In this document: piece by piece, positions 53,682 to 62,320 of the stretch
Layout of the letters: every line of letters begins with the position of its first letter
Numbering within the stretch: position 1 is the first letter of the stretch
From: Methylotenera_A sp040387515
GTDB lineage: Bacteria > Pseudomonadota > Gammaproteobacteria > Burkholderiales > Methylophilaceae
Assembly (NCBI GenBank): GCA_040387515.1
Contig: JAZKDP010000012.1
Location: 25,570-89,569, forward strand
Reading direction: 5' to 3'
DNA: 64,000 nt
Notes under the pieces: model-generated
Databases searched by the model: none
The model's input: the letters and a program-made list of their open reading frames with translations, nothing else
What the model was told of the DNA's origin: nothing
Program-made: the position numbers and the translations under genes

Positions 53682-54164
53682 ATGGCATTAAATCAAATCC
53701 CAGTTACTATTAAAGGCGCAGGGTTACTCAAAGAAGAATTGTTGCGTTTACGTAGCATTGATCGTCCTTCAGTGATTCAGGCGATTGCAGAAGCGCGCGC
53801 ACAAGGCGACTTGTCTGAAAATGCAGAATATGAAGCGGCTAAAGAAAAACAGAGCTTTATTGAAGGACGTATTGCCGAGGTGGAATCAAAATTATCCAAT
53901 TTATTGGTGATTGACCCTACCACTTTACATGCGGAAGGTCGTGTAGTGTTTGGCGCAACAGTCAATATTGAAGATTTAGATTCAGGCGATAATAAAACTT
54001 ATCAAATTGTTGGTGAAGATGAAGCTGACATTAAAGGTGGTAAGATTTCAGTCGGCTCACCGATTGCGCGCGCACTAATTGGCAAGTCAGCAGGTGATGT
54101 CGCTGAAGTTTCAGCACCAGGCGGCATTAAAGAGTATGAAGTGCTTGATGTGCTTTATATCTAA
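53682..54164 (+). CDS. greA: transcription elongation factor GreA
   Basis: GreA enters the secondary channel of RNA polymerase and induces transcript cleavage to rescue stalled complexes. The 160-residue protein has an N-terminal antiparallel coiled coil with the acidic tip (ARAQGDLSENAEYEAAKE, near residues 40-57) and a C-terminal FKBP-like domain (about 85-160) ending ISVGSPIARALIGKSAGD. It precedes a DUF4149 gene and yhbY, the usual neighbours. Confidence 0.98.
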   Translation: MALNQIPVTIKGAGLLKEELLRLRSIDRPSVIQAIAEARAQGDLSENAEYEAAKEKQSFIEGRIAEVESKLSNLLVIDPTTLHAEGRVVFGATVNIEDLDSGDNKTYQIVGEDEADIKGGKISVGSPIARALIGKSAGDVAEVSAPGGIKEYEVLDVLYI

Positions 54165-54197
54165 ATCTCGATAGCATATCTTGGATATTTAAAACTA

Positions 54198-54635
54198 ATG
54201 TTATCTCGATTAAACCTGATTGTTGTGACGCTGTGGGTAGGCGCGTTGTGGATGACTGGCCTGGCGGCCTATGTGTTATTTGATGCCCTGCAAGATAAGC
54301 GATTAGCGGGCAGTCTAGCCGGACGCTTATTCACCATTGTTAGTTATATTGGCATGGTAAGTGCAATTTACTTGCTGATTCAACGCCTGCTAGATTATGG
54401 TACTGCCGCATTAAAACAAAGTTTTTTCTGGGCAGTATTCGCGATGTTGCTTTTAGTATTGGCGGGACATTTCGGCATTCAACCTTTGCTAGCTCAACTG
54501 AGAAGTGCTGCGCTACCAAATGATGTGATGCACAGCGTTTTTTCCAGCAGGTTTAAAAACTGGCATGGAGTAGCCAGTGTGGCTTACTTGCTAGAGTGTT
54601 TACTAGGCTTTGTGCTGGTATTAAAAATCCGATAG
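54198..54635 (+). CDS. DUF4149 family membrane protein
   Basis: This is a 145-residue inner-membrane protein with four predicted helices (about 4-25, 45-65, 78-98 and 122-143). Its ends match the DUF4149 pattern: WVGALWMTGLAAYVLFD near the start and SSRFKNWHGVASVAYLLECLLG near the end. The family is frequent in betaproteobacteria next to greA. No biochemical role is known to me. It starts 33 bases after greA and may be cotranscribed. Confidence 0.88.
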   Translation: MLSRLNLIVVTLWVGALWMTGLAAYVLFDALQDKRLAGSLAGRLFTIVSYIGMVSAIYLLIQRLLDYGTAALKQSFFWAVFAMLLLVLAGHFGIQPLLAQLRSAALPNDVMHSVFSSRFKNWHGVASVAYLLECLLGFVLVLKIR

Positions 54636-54679
54636 CATTAAGTGAGTAACGCCTTAGACTAAAATCTAAAGCTTTAAAT

Positions 54680-54988
54680 TTAAAGTTTTGGAATGATAAC
54701 TTTGGCTTTTTCTTTTACGGTACTGCTCGCACGATAAAATATTAATTGTTTGCCAATATGATGTACTGCAACCGCGTTGGTTTTCGTGCAAACTTCTAAA
54801 TATAAAGCCTTTCGCGCATCACGGTCATCACCTGCCACTTGCACTTTAATCAACTCGTGAGCATTTAAGTTAAGCTCAATTTCTTTTAAAACACTTTCGG
54901 TCAGGCCGTTATTGCCTATCATGACAACAGGGTTTAAGCTGTGTGCTAAGCCACGTAAATGAGCGATTTGTTTGGTGCTAAGTTTCAT
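54680..54988 (-). CDS. yhbY: ribosome assembly RNA-binding protein YhbY (CRS1/YhbY domain)
   Basis: This 102-residue protein binds pre-50S ribosomal RNA. The ATG at 54988 (AAGG about eight bases before it) begins MKLSTKQIAHLRGLAHSLNPVVMIG, the family start; an upstream in-frame extension of 21 residues lacks similarity. The GNNGLTESVLKEI loop and RNA-binding surface are present. It is divergent from rlmE, as in E. coli, where yhbY is next to rlmE-ftsH. Confidence 0.95.
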   Translation of the reverse strand: MKLSTKQIAHLRGLAHSLNPVVMIGNNGLTESVLKEIELNLNAHELIKVQVAGDDRDARKALYLEVCTKTNAVAVHHIGKQLIFYRASSTVKEKAKVIIPKL

Positions 54989-55123
54989 TTGATAACCTTT
55001 TAGATAATGCGTTATTTTATCATGAACAGCTGTTGTTGATTTGAAAGCCATTTACTTTGAAGTTTTCCCATATTAAAAGCCGTTCTATTTTGAAAGCTGT
55101 TATCACTTGAAACACATTACATT

Positions 55124-55744
55124 TTGAAACCCACTAGAACCAGTAAAGCTTGGATGCAAGAGCATCTGAATGATGAATTTGTTAAGCGCGCCCAAAAAGA
55201 AGGCTATCGTGCGCGCGCCGCTTATAAATTAATCGAAATTGATGATAAAGATAAGTTAATCAAGCCGGGTATGACAGTGGTTGATTTAGGTTCTACGCCA
55301 GGTAGTTGGTCACAAGTGGTGGTGCAACGCTTAAAAGGCCAAGGCAATGTGATTGCATTGGATATTTTAGAGATGCAAGCGATACCCGGTGTGACTTTTA
55401 TTCAAGGAGATTTCCGGGAAGATGCGGTTTTAAAAGAACTTGAAAATACGCTAAATGGCAAAAAAGTAGACCTTGTAATTGCGGATATGGCACCCAATAT
55501 AAGTGGTATTAAAGATGTTGACTTGGCGGGCTCAGCTTATCTAACCGAATTAGCCTTGGCGTTTAGTTCGGTATGGCTGAAACCAGATGGACATTTTTTA
55601 GTCAAAGTTTTTATAGGCTCAGGTTTTGAAGAGATTGTAAAAATGATGCGATCACAATTTGGTAAAGTAGTTACCCGCAAGCCAAAAGCGTCGCGTGATC
55701 GCAGTAGTGAAGTGTATTTACTAGGCTTAAATAAAAAGGCCTAA
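55124..55744 (+). CDS. rlmE: 23S rRNA (uridine(2552)-2'-O)-methyltransferase RlmE (FtsJ)
   Basis: RlmE methylates the 2'-O of U2552 in 23S rRNA in the A loop during 50S assembly. The 206-residue protein shows the Lys-Asp-Lys-Glu tetrad segments: Lys in RARAAYKLIEID, Asp in VIADMAPNISG, Lys in FLVKVF and Glu in SSEVYLLG. The SAM loop is DLGSTPGSWSQV. The frame opens with TTG and no ATG lies before the tetrad region, so TTG is the start. It is followed by ftsH, an arrangement conserved in Proteobacteria. Confidence 0.96.
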   Translation: MKPTRTSKAWMQEHLNDEFVKRAQKEGYRARAAYKLIEIDDKDKLIKPGMTVVDLGSTPGSWSQVVVQRLKGQGNVIALDILEMQAIPGVTFIQGDFREDAVLKELENTLNGKKVDLVIADMAPNISGIKDVDLAGSAYLTELALAFSSVWLKPDGHFLVKVFIGSGFEEIVKMMRSQFGKVVTRKPKASRDRSSEVYLLGLNKKA

Positions 55745-55884
55745 GAATAAAAAAAGCTTAAGTAGTGTCTGAGTAATATAGATTTGCGTAATGTTAGTAA
55801 TTTAACAATGCGTGTAATTGAATTAGTTTAAAATAAGTCATCTATTTAATGACTTGAATTCCCCAATTTTTAAGGAATGGGCAC

Positions 55885-57780
55885 GTGAATAATATCGCAA
55901 AAAGTATCGCAATTTGGCTAGCCGTAGCGCTTGTGCTAATGATGGTGTTCAACCAGTTTGGCGCATCTAGCAAAGCTGATAGCCAAATGGTCTACTCACA
56001 ATTCATGCAAGAAGTAAAAAACGGCCGTATTGCCAAAGTGCAGATTGACGGCCGTGTTGTGCATGGTAAAACGCAAGATGGCAAAGAATTTAGCACTTAT
56101 GCGCCGAATGATTTATGGATGGTGAACGACTTATTAAAATACAACGTAGTCGTTGAAGCCAAACCAGAGCAACAACGCTCTGTATTGTTAGAGCTTTTCA
56201 TGTCATGGTTCCCAATGATTTTATTGATTGGCGTATGGATTTTCTTTATGCGTCAAATGCAAGGCGGCGGTAAAGGCGGCGGACCATTTTCCTTTGGTAA
56301 AAGTAAAGCACGTCAATTAGATGAAAGTTCAAATCAAACGACATTTGCCGATGTGGCTGGTTGTGATGAGGCTAAAGAAGAAGTGACTGAATTAGTAGAC
56401 TTTTTAAAAGAGCCGACTAAATTTCAAAAACTAGGTGGTCGTATTCCCCGTGGCGTATTGCTTGTTGGGCCTCCTGGTACTGGTAAAACTTTACTTGCGC
56501 GTGCGATTGCGGGCGAAGCAAAAGTGCCATTCTTCTCAATTTCTGGTTCAGATTTTGTGGAAATGTTCGTAGGTGTGGGTGCGGCGCGTGTGCGCGATAT
56601 GTTTGAAACCGCTAAGAAAAACTCCCCTTGCATTATCTTTATTGATGAGATTGATGCTGTTGGACGTAGCCGTGGCGCCGGTACTGGCGGTGGTAACGAT
56701 GAGCGCGAACAAACACTGAATCAATTGTTGGTGGAAATGGATGGCTTTGAAGCCAGCTCAGGCGTGATTATTATTGCCGCGACAAATAGAGCCGATGTGT
56801 TGGATAAAGCCTTGTTACGTCCTGGTCGTTTTGACCGTCAAGTAATGGTGGGTTTACCTGATATTAAAGGTCGCGAACAAATCTTATTGGTGCACATGCG
56901 TAAAGTGCCAATTGATCCTGATGTAAAAGCCGATATTATCGCGCGTGGTACGCCTGGTTTTAGTGGCGCAGATTTAGCTAACTTAGTGAATGAAGCTGCT
57001 TTATTTGCAGCACGTCGCAGTAAACGTACGGTGGATATGGAAGATTTTGAAGATGCAAAAGACAAAATCTACATGGGTCCTGAGCGTAAATCGATGGTGA
57101 TGCGTGAAGAAGAGCGCCGCAATACGGCGTATCACGAAAGTGGTCATGCAGTTGTAGCGAAGCTATTGCCGAAGGCAGATCCCGTGCATAAAGTGACGAT
57201 TATGCCGCGCGGTTGGGCGCTTGGATTAACATGGCAGTTGCCAGAGTTTGATCGCATCAGTAACTATAAAGACAAGATGCTTGAAGAGATTTCGATTTTA
57301 TTTGGCGGTCGTATTGCTGAAGAAATCTTTATGCATCAAATGAGTACTGGTGCCAGCAATGACTTTGAGCGCGCGACTAAATTAGCACGTGATATGGTGA
57401 CTAAATACGGTATGAGTGATGCGATGGGCATTATGGTGTATTCTGGCAGTGAGCAAGATTCGTTTTTTGGTAGCATGAGTTCTAAAACTGTTTCTGAGGC
57501 AACGCAGCAAAAAGTGGACACCGAAATCAAGCGTATATTGGATGAACAATATGGTGTGGCGCGCAAATTGTTAGAAGATAACCGCGATAAAGTGGAAGCG
57601 ATGACGGCTGCGTTGATGGAATTTGAAACCATTGATGCGGATCAAATCAACGATATTATGGCCAGTCTGCCAGTGCGAGCACCTAAGCCGCGTCAGCCAA
57701 AAGTAAAGCCAACGGATAGTGGCGGATCTTCTGGCACTACCGCAACACCAGCGCCGCAACCTGCGGCCAAAAATGAGTAA
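55885..57780 (+). CDS. ftsH: ATP-dependent zinc metalloprotease FtsH
   Basis: FtsH is a membrane AAA+ protease that degrades unstable cytoplasmic and membrane proteins, including LpxC and RpoH in enterobacteria. The 631 residues have two N-terminal membrane helices (about 6-22 and 105-121) flanking a periplasmic domain, Walker A GPPGTGKT (195-202), Walker B IFIDEID (251-257), a second region of homology (GRSRGAG...), and the zinc motif HESGH (His417-Glu418-Ser-Gly-His421). It starts with GTG after an AAGG site. A hairpin terminator follows, so folP is not strictly in the same transcript. Confidence 0.98.
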   Translation: MNNIAKSIAIWLAVALVLMMVFNQFGASSKADSQMVYSQFMQEVKNGRIAKVQIDGRVVHGKTQDGKEFSTYAPNDLWMVNDLLKYNVVVEAKPEQQRSVLLELFMSWFPMILLIGVWIFFMRQMQGGGKGGGPFSFGKSKARQLDESSNQTTFADVAGCDEAKEEVTELVDFLKEPTKFQKLGGRIPRGVLLVGPPGTGKTLLARAIAGEAKVPFFSISGSDFVEMFVGVGAARVRDMFETAKKNSPCIIFIDEIDAVGRSRGAGTGGGNDEREQTLNQLLVEMDGFEASSGVIIIAATNRADVLDKALLRPGRFDRQVMVGLPDIKGREQILLVHMRKVPIDPDVKADIIARGTPGFSGADLANLVNEAALFAARRSKRTVDMEDFEDAKDKIYMGPERKSMVMREEERRNTAYHESGHAVVAKLLPKADPVHKVTIMPRGWALGLTWQLPEFDRISNYKDKMLEEISILFGGRIAEEIFMHQMSTGASNDFERATKLARDMVTKYGMSDAMGIMVYSGSEQDSFFGSMSSKTVSEATQQKVDTEIKRILDEQYGVARKLLEDNRDKVEAMTAALMEFETIDADQINDIMASLPVRAPKPRQPKVKPTDSGGSSGTTATPAPQPAAKNE

Positions 57781-57831
57781 GATTAACGTGTTAAGTCTGC
57801 GTTAATACTCAAACATAAGTGATGTTAAAAT

Positions 57832-57870
57832 AAGGGTTGATTCCAATATTGATTGGCTCAACCCTTTTTT
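57832..57870 (+). terminator. Rho-independent terminator after ftsH
   Basis: The stem AAGGGTTGA (57832-57840) and TCAACCCTT (57858-57866), with a smaller inner stem, is followed by six T (57865-57870). Confidence 0.9.
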
Positions 57871-57906
57871 ATTATCTAGCATTTTTATTACCTGACGATT
57901 ATCGAT

Positions 57907-58731
57907 ATGATTTTTAATTGCGGAAAATTTCAGCTCAATTTAAATCGCCCTCACGTGATGGGCATTGTGAATGTCACGCCGGATTCATTTTCGGATGGTG
58001 GGAAATTTGCGCAAACGAATTTGGCGATTGAGCACGCATTAAAGCTGGGGAAAGAGGGTGCGGATATTCTGGATATTGGTGGTGAATCTACCCGACCAAA
58101 TGCTGTGCCAGTGAGTTTGCAAGAAGAGTTAGACCGTGTAATTCCTGTGATTGAGGGCTTGGTTAAGCAAGTTAATATTCCATTATCGATAGATACTTAT
58201 AAGTCGCAAGTGATGCAAGCAGCAATTGTTGCTGGTGCGAGTATTGTGAATGATATACGTGCATTACAAGAAAATGATGCTTTGAGTATCGTTGCAGAAT
58301 CTGATGCGGGTGTGTGTTTGATGCATATGCAAGGCACGCCGCAGACAATGCAATTGAATCCGCAATATAACGATGTTGTGAGTGAAGTAAAAGACTTTTT
58401 GCAGCAGCGGCTACAAGTGTGTGAAGCGGCAGGCATTGCAAAAGACCGTATTTTGCTCGACCCTGGTTTTGGATTTGGTAAAACACGAGCGCACAATATT
58501 ACTTTAATTCAACATCTTGCTAGTTTTTCATCGCTGGGTCAGCCTTTGTTGGTGGGACTGTCACGTAAATCTGTATTAGGCCAAGTAACAGGACATGATG
58601 TGGATGCAAGGCTGTATGCCAGCGTGGCGGCATCGGTAATCTCGGCCATGGTTGGTGCTAAAATATTACGCGTGCATGATGTAAAGGCAACAGTGGAAGC
58701 ATTAAAAGTAGTAGCGGCAATTCAGCAATAA
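57907..58731 (+). CDS. folP: dihydropteroate synthase
   Basis: FolP condenses p-aminobenzoate with dihydropterin pyrophosphate in folate synthesis and is the sulfonamide target. The 274-residue TIM-barrel protein has VMGIVNVTPDSFSDGG, GADILDIGGESTRP (two conserved pterin-site motifs), the SIDTYKSQV strand and the RVHDV end motif. It precedes glmM by 51 bases, as in E. coli. Confidence 0.98.
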   Translation: MIFNCGKFQLNLNRPHVMGIVNVTPDSFSDGGKFAQTNLAIEHALKLGKEGADILDIGGESTRPNAVPVSLQEELDRVIPVIEGLVKQVNIPLSIDTYKSQVMQAAIVAGASIVNDIRALQENDALSIVAESDAGVCLMHMQGTPQTMQLNPQYNDVVSEVKDFLQQRLQVCEAAGIAKDRILLDPGFGFGKTRAHNITLIQHLASFSSLGQPLLVGLSRKSVLGQVTGHDVDARLYASVAASVISAMVGAKILRVHDVKATVEALKVVAAIQQ

Positions 58732-58782
58732 TCACAGATTATTAATCAGCATAAACGGCAATTACGATAAGAGTAGAACAAT

Positions 58783-60138
58783 ATGAGTAAACAATATTTC
58801 GGCACTGACGGTATTCGTGGAAAAGTTGGTGAACACCCGATTACGCCTGACTTCGTCATGCGCTTGGGTTATGCCGCTGGTCGCGTATTGGCAAGTGGTG
58901 CAGGTAGTTTAGCAAAAGGCGCACGTCCTACAGTGCTGATAGGAAAAGACACCCGTATTTCTGGCTACATGCTAGAAGCTGCATTGGAAGCTGGTTTGTC
59001 GGCTGCTGGTGTTGATGTCTTGTTAACAGGACCAATGCCTACGCCTGCTGTTGCTTATCTTACACGCGCTTTGCGTGCGCAGGCAGGCATTGTCATTTCT
59101 GCCTCACATAATCCTTATTACGATAATGGTATTAAGTTCTTTTCAAGTTTAGGTGCTAAATTACCAGACGATATTGAGCATGCAATTGAGGCGGAATTAG
59201 ATAAGCCAATGCAGGTAATGGAATCTGCCAAATTAGGTAAAGCACGTCGGATTGATGATGCCGCAGGTCGGTATATTGAGTTTTGTAAAAGCACTTTTCC
59301 CAATCATTTAGATTTACGCGGTTTAAAAATCGTGTTGGATTGCGCGCACGGCGCAACTTACCACGTGGCACCACCTGTTTTTCATGAGCTGGGGGCTGAA
59401 GTCATTGCAATCGGCAACAAACCAGATGGTTTGAATATTAATGAGCAAGTCGGCTCAACGCATCCGCAGGCGTTGCAAAAAGCAGTATTAGAACATCAAG
59501 CCGATTTGGGCATCGCTTTTGATGGCGATGGTGATCGAGTCATGATGGTGGATAGCCTTGGTAACTTGCTGGATGGTGACCAGCTTTTGTACATTATTGC
59601 GCTGGGTTTGTACGCCAAAGGTAAACTGAAAGGCGGCGTAGCTGGCACGTTAATGACCAATTTAGCGCTGGAACATGCGTTGAAAAAACACCAGATACCA
59701 TTCGCGCGCGCCAATGTAGGTGACCGTTATGTGCTGGAACTGCTGAATCAGAAAAATTGGAAATTGGGCGGCGAAAACTCTGGCCATATTTTAACGCTGG
59801 ATAAACATAGTAGTGGCGATGCGATTATTGCTGCCTTACAAGTATTGCAAGCATTGGCAGACAGCGGCAAAACATTGCTAGAAATGGGTGCGAGTTTAAC
59901 TTTATATCCGCAAGTATTGATCAATGTCACGACTAAAATAAAGTTGGATTTACAGCATGCTGATATTCAACAAGCGGTTAATGTTGCTGAGAAAAAACTG
60001 AATGGGTCGGGCCGCGTTCTGTTGCGCGCATCGGGTACTGAACCAAAAATCCGCGTGATGGTAGAAGGTCAAGATGCTGCATTAGTGCAAAAACTTGCTG
60101 AAGATATTGCAGCAGTTGTTAAAAAAGCCGCGGAGTAA
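58783..60138 (+). CDS. glmM: phosphoglucosamine mutase
   Basis: GlmM interconverts glucosamine 6-phosphate and glucosamine 1-phosphate, leading to UDP-GlcNAc for peptidoglycan and LPS. The 451-residue alpha-D-phosphohexomutase has the phosphoserine motif SASHNP with Ser108 as the catalytic serine, the metal loop FDGDGDR, and the sugar-binding GGENSGHI. A C-terminal phosphate-binding motif is RASGTEPKIRVM. It directly precedes a small VOC gene (2-base gap). Confidence 0.98.
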   Translation: MSKQYFGTDGIRGKVGEHPITPDFVMRLGYAAGRVLASGAGSLAKGARPTVLIGKDTRISGYMLEAALEAGLSAAGVDVLLTGPMPTPAVAYLTRALRAQAGIVISASHNPYYDNGIKFFSSLGAKLPDDIEHAIEAELDKPMQVMESAKLGKARRIDDAAGRYIEFCKSTFPNHLDLRGLKIVLDCAHGATYHVAPPVFHELGAEVIAIGNKPDGLNINEQVGSTHPQALQKAVLEHQADLGIAFDGDGDRVMMVDSLGNLLDGDQLLYIIALGLYAKGKLKGGVAGTLMTNLALEHALKKHQIPFARANVGDRYVLELLNQKNWKLGGENSGHILTLDKHSSGDAIIAALQVLQALADSGKTLLEMGASLTLYPQVLINVTTKIKLDLQHADIQQAVNVAEKKLNGSGRVLLRASGTEPKIRVMVEGQDAALVQKLAEDIAAVVKKAAE

Positions 60139-60140
60139 AA

Positions 60141-60506
60141 ATGAATTTAAACGCAGTTGAGATTAAAGCTTTTGTACCTGCAAAAGACTTTGCATTATCC
60201 AAACAATTTTATCAAGATATTGGCTTTGTATTGGCATCAGAGGGCGGCGGCGTGGCCTATCTTCATCATCAAAAAGTCAGTTTTTTATTGCAAGATTTTT
60301 ATGTAAAAGAGTTTGCCGACAACTTGATGATGCATTTGTTGGTGGAAGATGTTGAGGCATGGTGGAACAAAATACAAAACGCTAATATTGCCCAAAAATA
60401 TGGCGTCAATATTGGCGCTATAGAGCAACAGCCGTGGTGCATGCGTGACTTTGTGATGACTGATCCCAGCGGTGTACTTTGGCGAATCGGGCAAAATACA
60501 GATTAA
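60141..60506 (+). CDS. VOC-superfamily (glyoxalase/bleomycin-resistance-like) protein
   Basis: This 121-residue protein has the vicinal-oxygen-chelate fold: two betaalphabetabetabeta modules with FVPAKDFALSKQFYQDIGFVL at the start and MRDFVMTDPSGVLWRIGQ at the end. Of the usual four metal ligands, only some are plain (His in MMHLLVED; no Glu is present at the final position, which reads WRIGQ). It may be a non-enzymatic binding protein or resistance protein. It starts two bases after glmM and is presumably cotranscribed with it. Confidence 0.75.
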   Translation: MNLNAVEIKAFVPAKDFALSKQFYQDIGFVLASEGGGVAYLHHQKVSFLLQDFYVKEFADNLMMHLLVEDVEAWWNKIQNANIAQKYGVNIGAIEQQPWCMRDFVMTDPSGVLWRIGQNTD

Positions 60507-60572
60507 GCTTAATATTCAAATACAGTATATTAGAAACAATATTATTATTTATCAATAAGTTACGTCAAAAAA

Positions 60573-60612
60573 ACTTCATTTAACTGACATTAATCATTCA
60601 CATTATCCTGAC
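60573..60612 (+). promoter_or_regulatory. degenerate Pho-box-like repeats before the PAP2 gene
   Basis: Four 7-bp units spaced by four bases (60573, 60584, 60595, 60606) are found upstream. CTGACAT at 60584 matches the PhoB half-site CTGTCAT at six of seven bases, the others only at about four or fewer. The spacing is regular but the match is weak, so this is a suggestion only. Confidence 0.35.
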
Positions 60613-60649
60613 ACACTGCCAGCATCAACAAGTGTAAAGGGAGATAATA

Positions 60650-61186
60650 ATGTCAAATAAAATGCGAATTTACCTTAGCCGCATGCATGCGTTAGATAGC
60701 GCAGTGTGCGTGACAGTGAGTCATACCAATCAATATCGTTTGATTCGTGATTGGTTTAGATTAATCAGCCGTTTGGGTGATGGCGTATTTTGGTATGGCC
60801 TGATGCTGGCGATTATATTGACGCAACAAGCGGATGGCATTAAGCCCGTTTTGCATATGCTGGCCGCTGGTTTAACGGGTACGTTGATTTATAAATGGTT
60901 GAAACAGGCAACGCATCGGCCACGTCCTTTTCAGGTGAGACAAGATGTTTGGGTGGTGGGTAAGCCGCTAGATCATTTTAGTTTCCCGTCAGGTCATACT
61001 TTGCATGCGGTCGCCTTTAGTGTGGTGGCAATGCATTATTATCCGCAACTGGCCATTATATTAGTGCCGTTTATGCTCATGGTTGCAATGTCTCGTGTGA
61101 TTTTGGGCTTGCATTACCCAAGTGATGTACTGGCTGGTGCAAGTATTGGCTACGTGATTGCGCAGCTATATTTAATGTTGATTTAA
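60650..61186 (+). CDS. PAP2-family membrane phosphatase
   Basis: This 178-residue membrane protein is of the phosphatidic acid phosphatase type 2 family. The full tripartite active site is present: K-x6-RP (Lys85...Arg92-Pro93), PSGH (113-116) and SR-x5-H-x3-D (Ser148-Arg149...His155...Asp159). About five membrane helices are predicted. Members dephosphorylate phosphatidate, undecaprenyl pyrophosphate or other lipid phosphates on the periplasmic face. Here the neighbourhood (phospholipase C-like protein, DAG-glucosyltransferase-like protein, pstB) suggests it may supply diacylglycerol. AGGGAGA before the ATG is a good ribosome site. Confidence 0.92.
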   Translation: MSNKMRIYLSRMHALDSAVCVTVSHTNQYRLIRDWFRLISRLGDGVFWYGLMLAIILTQQADGIKPVLHMLAAGLTGTLIYKWLKQATHRPRPFQVRQDVWVVGKPLDHFSFPSGHTLHAVAFSVVAMHYYPQLAIILVPFMLMVAMSRVILGLHYPSDVLAGASIGYVIAQLYLMLI

Positions 61187-61286
61187 TACGGCAGATTTAA
61201 AATTTAGCTTAGGTTTTTAGTCTAGGCTTTTAAATGAGTTTTAAAAGAAGTGTTAAGTAGAGTGTTTTAATTAGCAGCTTTATAAT

Positions 61287-62177
61287 TTAATCACTTGCAG
61301 CATTATAAAAATGAATCGGCGTTGCTAAACGCTTGGTTAAGTCTCTTAAGCATTTCTCTCTCCAAACAATCATCTCAGCTGCATTAAGATGGTTTAACTC
61401 TGGCTCCCACAGTGGTCTGTTGCCTTGAACGGATTGGTCAAAATGTACCAAAGCGTTTTTAGTTTTAGCCAAGTAATATTCCAGACTTTTCACAAGCCTT
61501 TTGTCTTTTAACTGAATTAACCTTAATACAGCAGAAGATAACCGACTTTTTCTTAATACATAATCAGCCCATGCCAATCGGTTTAAATGCACAGACGCCT
61601 GTGTGGAAAAGTGTGCTGGTGAGCTTTTGAAATCATCATTACCATTAAAGAAACAAGGCACTACAAACGCAGTTAATTCGCTAATATGCATGCGTATTAA
61701 CTGATGCGGCGTGTATTCGATATGCTGGGCAATATGCGCATCCATCGCCCATTCAGAGGCGATATGCGTAATCAGCGCGTTGTTTAGCCATGGTATACGT
61801 TTCCATTTGGCTTCAAATGCTGGCACAAAATGATTGTGCGCCACCACATCGACAAATAAATGGCTGGTGTAACCGACTGCAATCGCTATCTCTTGGTCAG
61901 AATTAGCATTTTCCATCATCCACTCTGCTTTTTGCCATTGATGTGTGGTGCGAAAATGCTTTGAGATGATCGCTAAATCTGGCAAACAGGCGCCAGCCAA
62001 AACTAATGTGGGAAATTTTTTTATCGCTCTTTGGATTTTTGGGTCTAACAAAGGGCTTGCCATTAGCAGCCACTGCGCAAAGTAAATATGAGTATACAAA
62101 CCCCAGGCGTTGGCATCAATTGAAAAAATACCTAAGGGAAAACACCATAAAAAACTACTAAGCAGACGCTTTTTCAT
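61287..62177 (-). CDS. zinc-dependent phospholipase C-like protein
   Basis: This 296-residue exported protein has a signal peptide whose predicted cleavage site (DANA|W) leaves Trp25 as the mature first residue, as in Bacillus cereus phospholipase C, where the N-terminal Trp binds zinc. Further ligands line up in order: His30, Asp67 (CLPDLA), His74 or His79, His106-x3-Asp110, His114, and His138-x3-Glu142. The fold is the P1/PLC type. The expected reaction is the release of a phosphorylated head group from phospholipid, leaving diacylglycerol. Directly upstream are three 11-bp-spaced Pho-like half-sites, and the opposite gene is a GT4 glycosyltransferase. Confidence 0.85.
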   Translation of the reverse strand: MKKRLLSSFLWCFPLGIFSIDANAWGLYTHIYFAQWLLMASPLLDPKIQRAIKKFPTLVLAGACLPDLAIISKHFRTTHQWQKAEWMMENANSDQEIAIAVGYTSHLFVDVVAHNHFVPAFEAKWKRIPWLNNALITHIASEWAMDAHIAQHIEYTPHQLIRMHISELTAFVVPCFFNGNDDFKSSPAHFSTQASVHLNRLAWADYVLRKSRLSSAVLRLIQLKDKRLVKSLEYYLAKTKNALVHFDQSVQGNRPLWEPELNHLNAAEMIVWREKCLRDLTKRLATPIHFYNAASD

Positions 62178-62211
62178 GTTCGCAACTTTGGCATTTGGGT
62201 ATGAATTTCAA

Positions 62212-62240
62212 ATGACAAAACCATGATAATTCTGTGACAA
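62212..62240 (-). promoter_or_regulatory. tandem Pho box upstream of the phospholipase C-like gene
   Basis: On the minus strand TTGTCAC, AGAA, TTATCAT, GGTT, TTGTCAT occur as three 7-bp units at exactly 11-bp spacing (plus-strand starts 62212, 62223, 62234). They match the PhoB half-site CTGTCAT at 5-6 of 7 positions each. They lie 35-63 bases before the gene start. Confidence 0.7.
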
Positions 62241-62261
62241 GTACGCCATAAGCGCGCGTTT

Positions 62262-62279
62262 TATTCATCAATTTGTCAT
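62262..62279 (+). promoter_or_regulatory. Pho box upstream of the GT4 gene
   Basis: TATTCAT (62262-62268), CAAT, TTGTCAT (62273-62279) form two Pho-like half-sites 11 bp apart. A TAGTAT -10-like box follows at about 62291, and the ATG is at 62321. Confidence 0.5.
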
Positions 62280-62320
62280 AAACAATAGATAGTATGAATA
62301 AAAATTTTATGGTTAAGTGA

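Noticed and set aside
54989..55051. Longer yhbY start adding 21 residues
   Set aside because: The extension lacks family similarity, and the ATG at 54988 has a ribosome site and matches the family start.
55852..55884. CTTGAA and CCCCAATT strings before ftsH resembling a sigma32 promoter
   Set aside because: The two boxes are only about two bases apart, while sigma32 needs roughly 13; they cannot act as -35 and -10 of one promoter.
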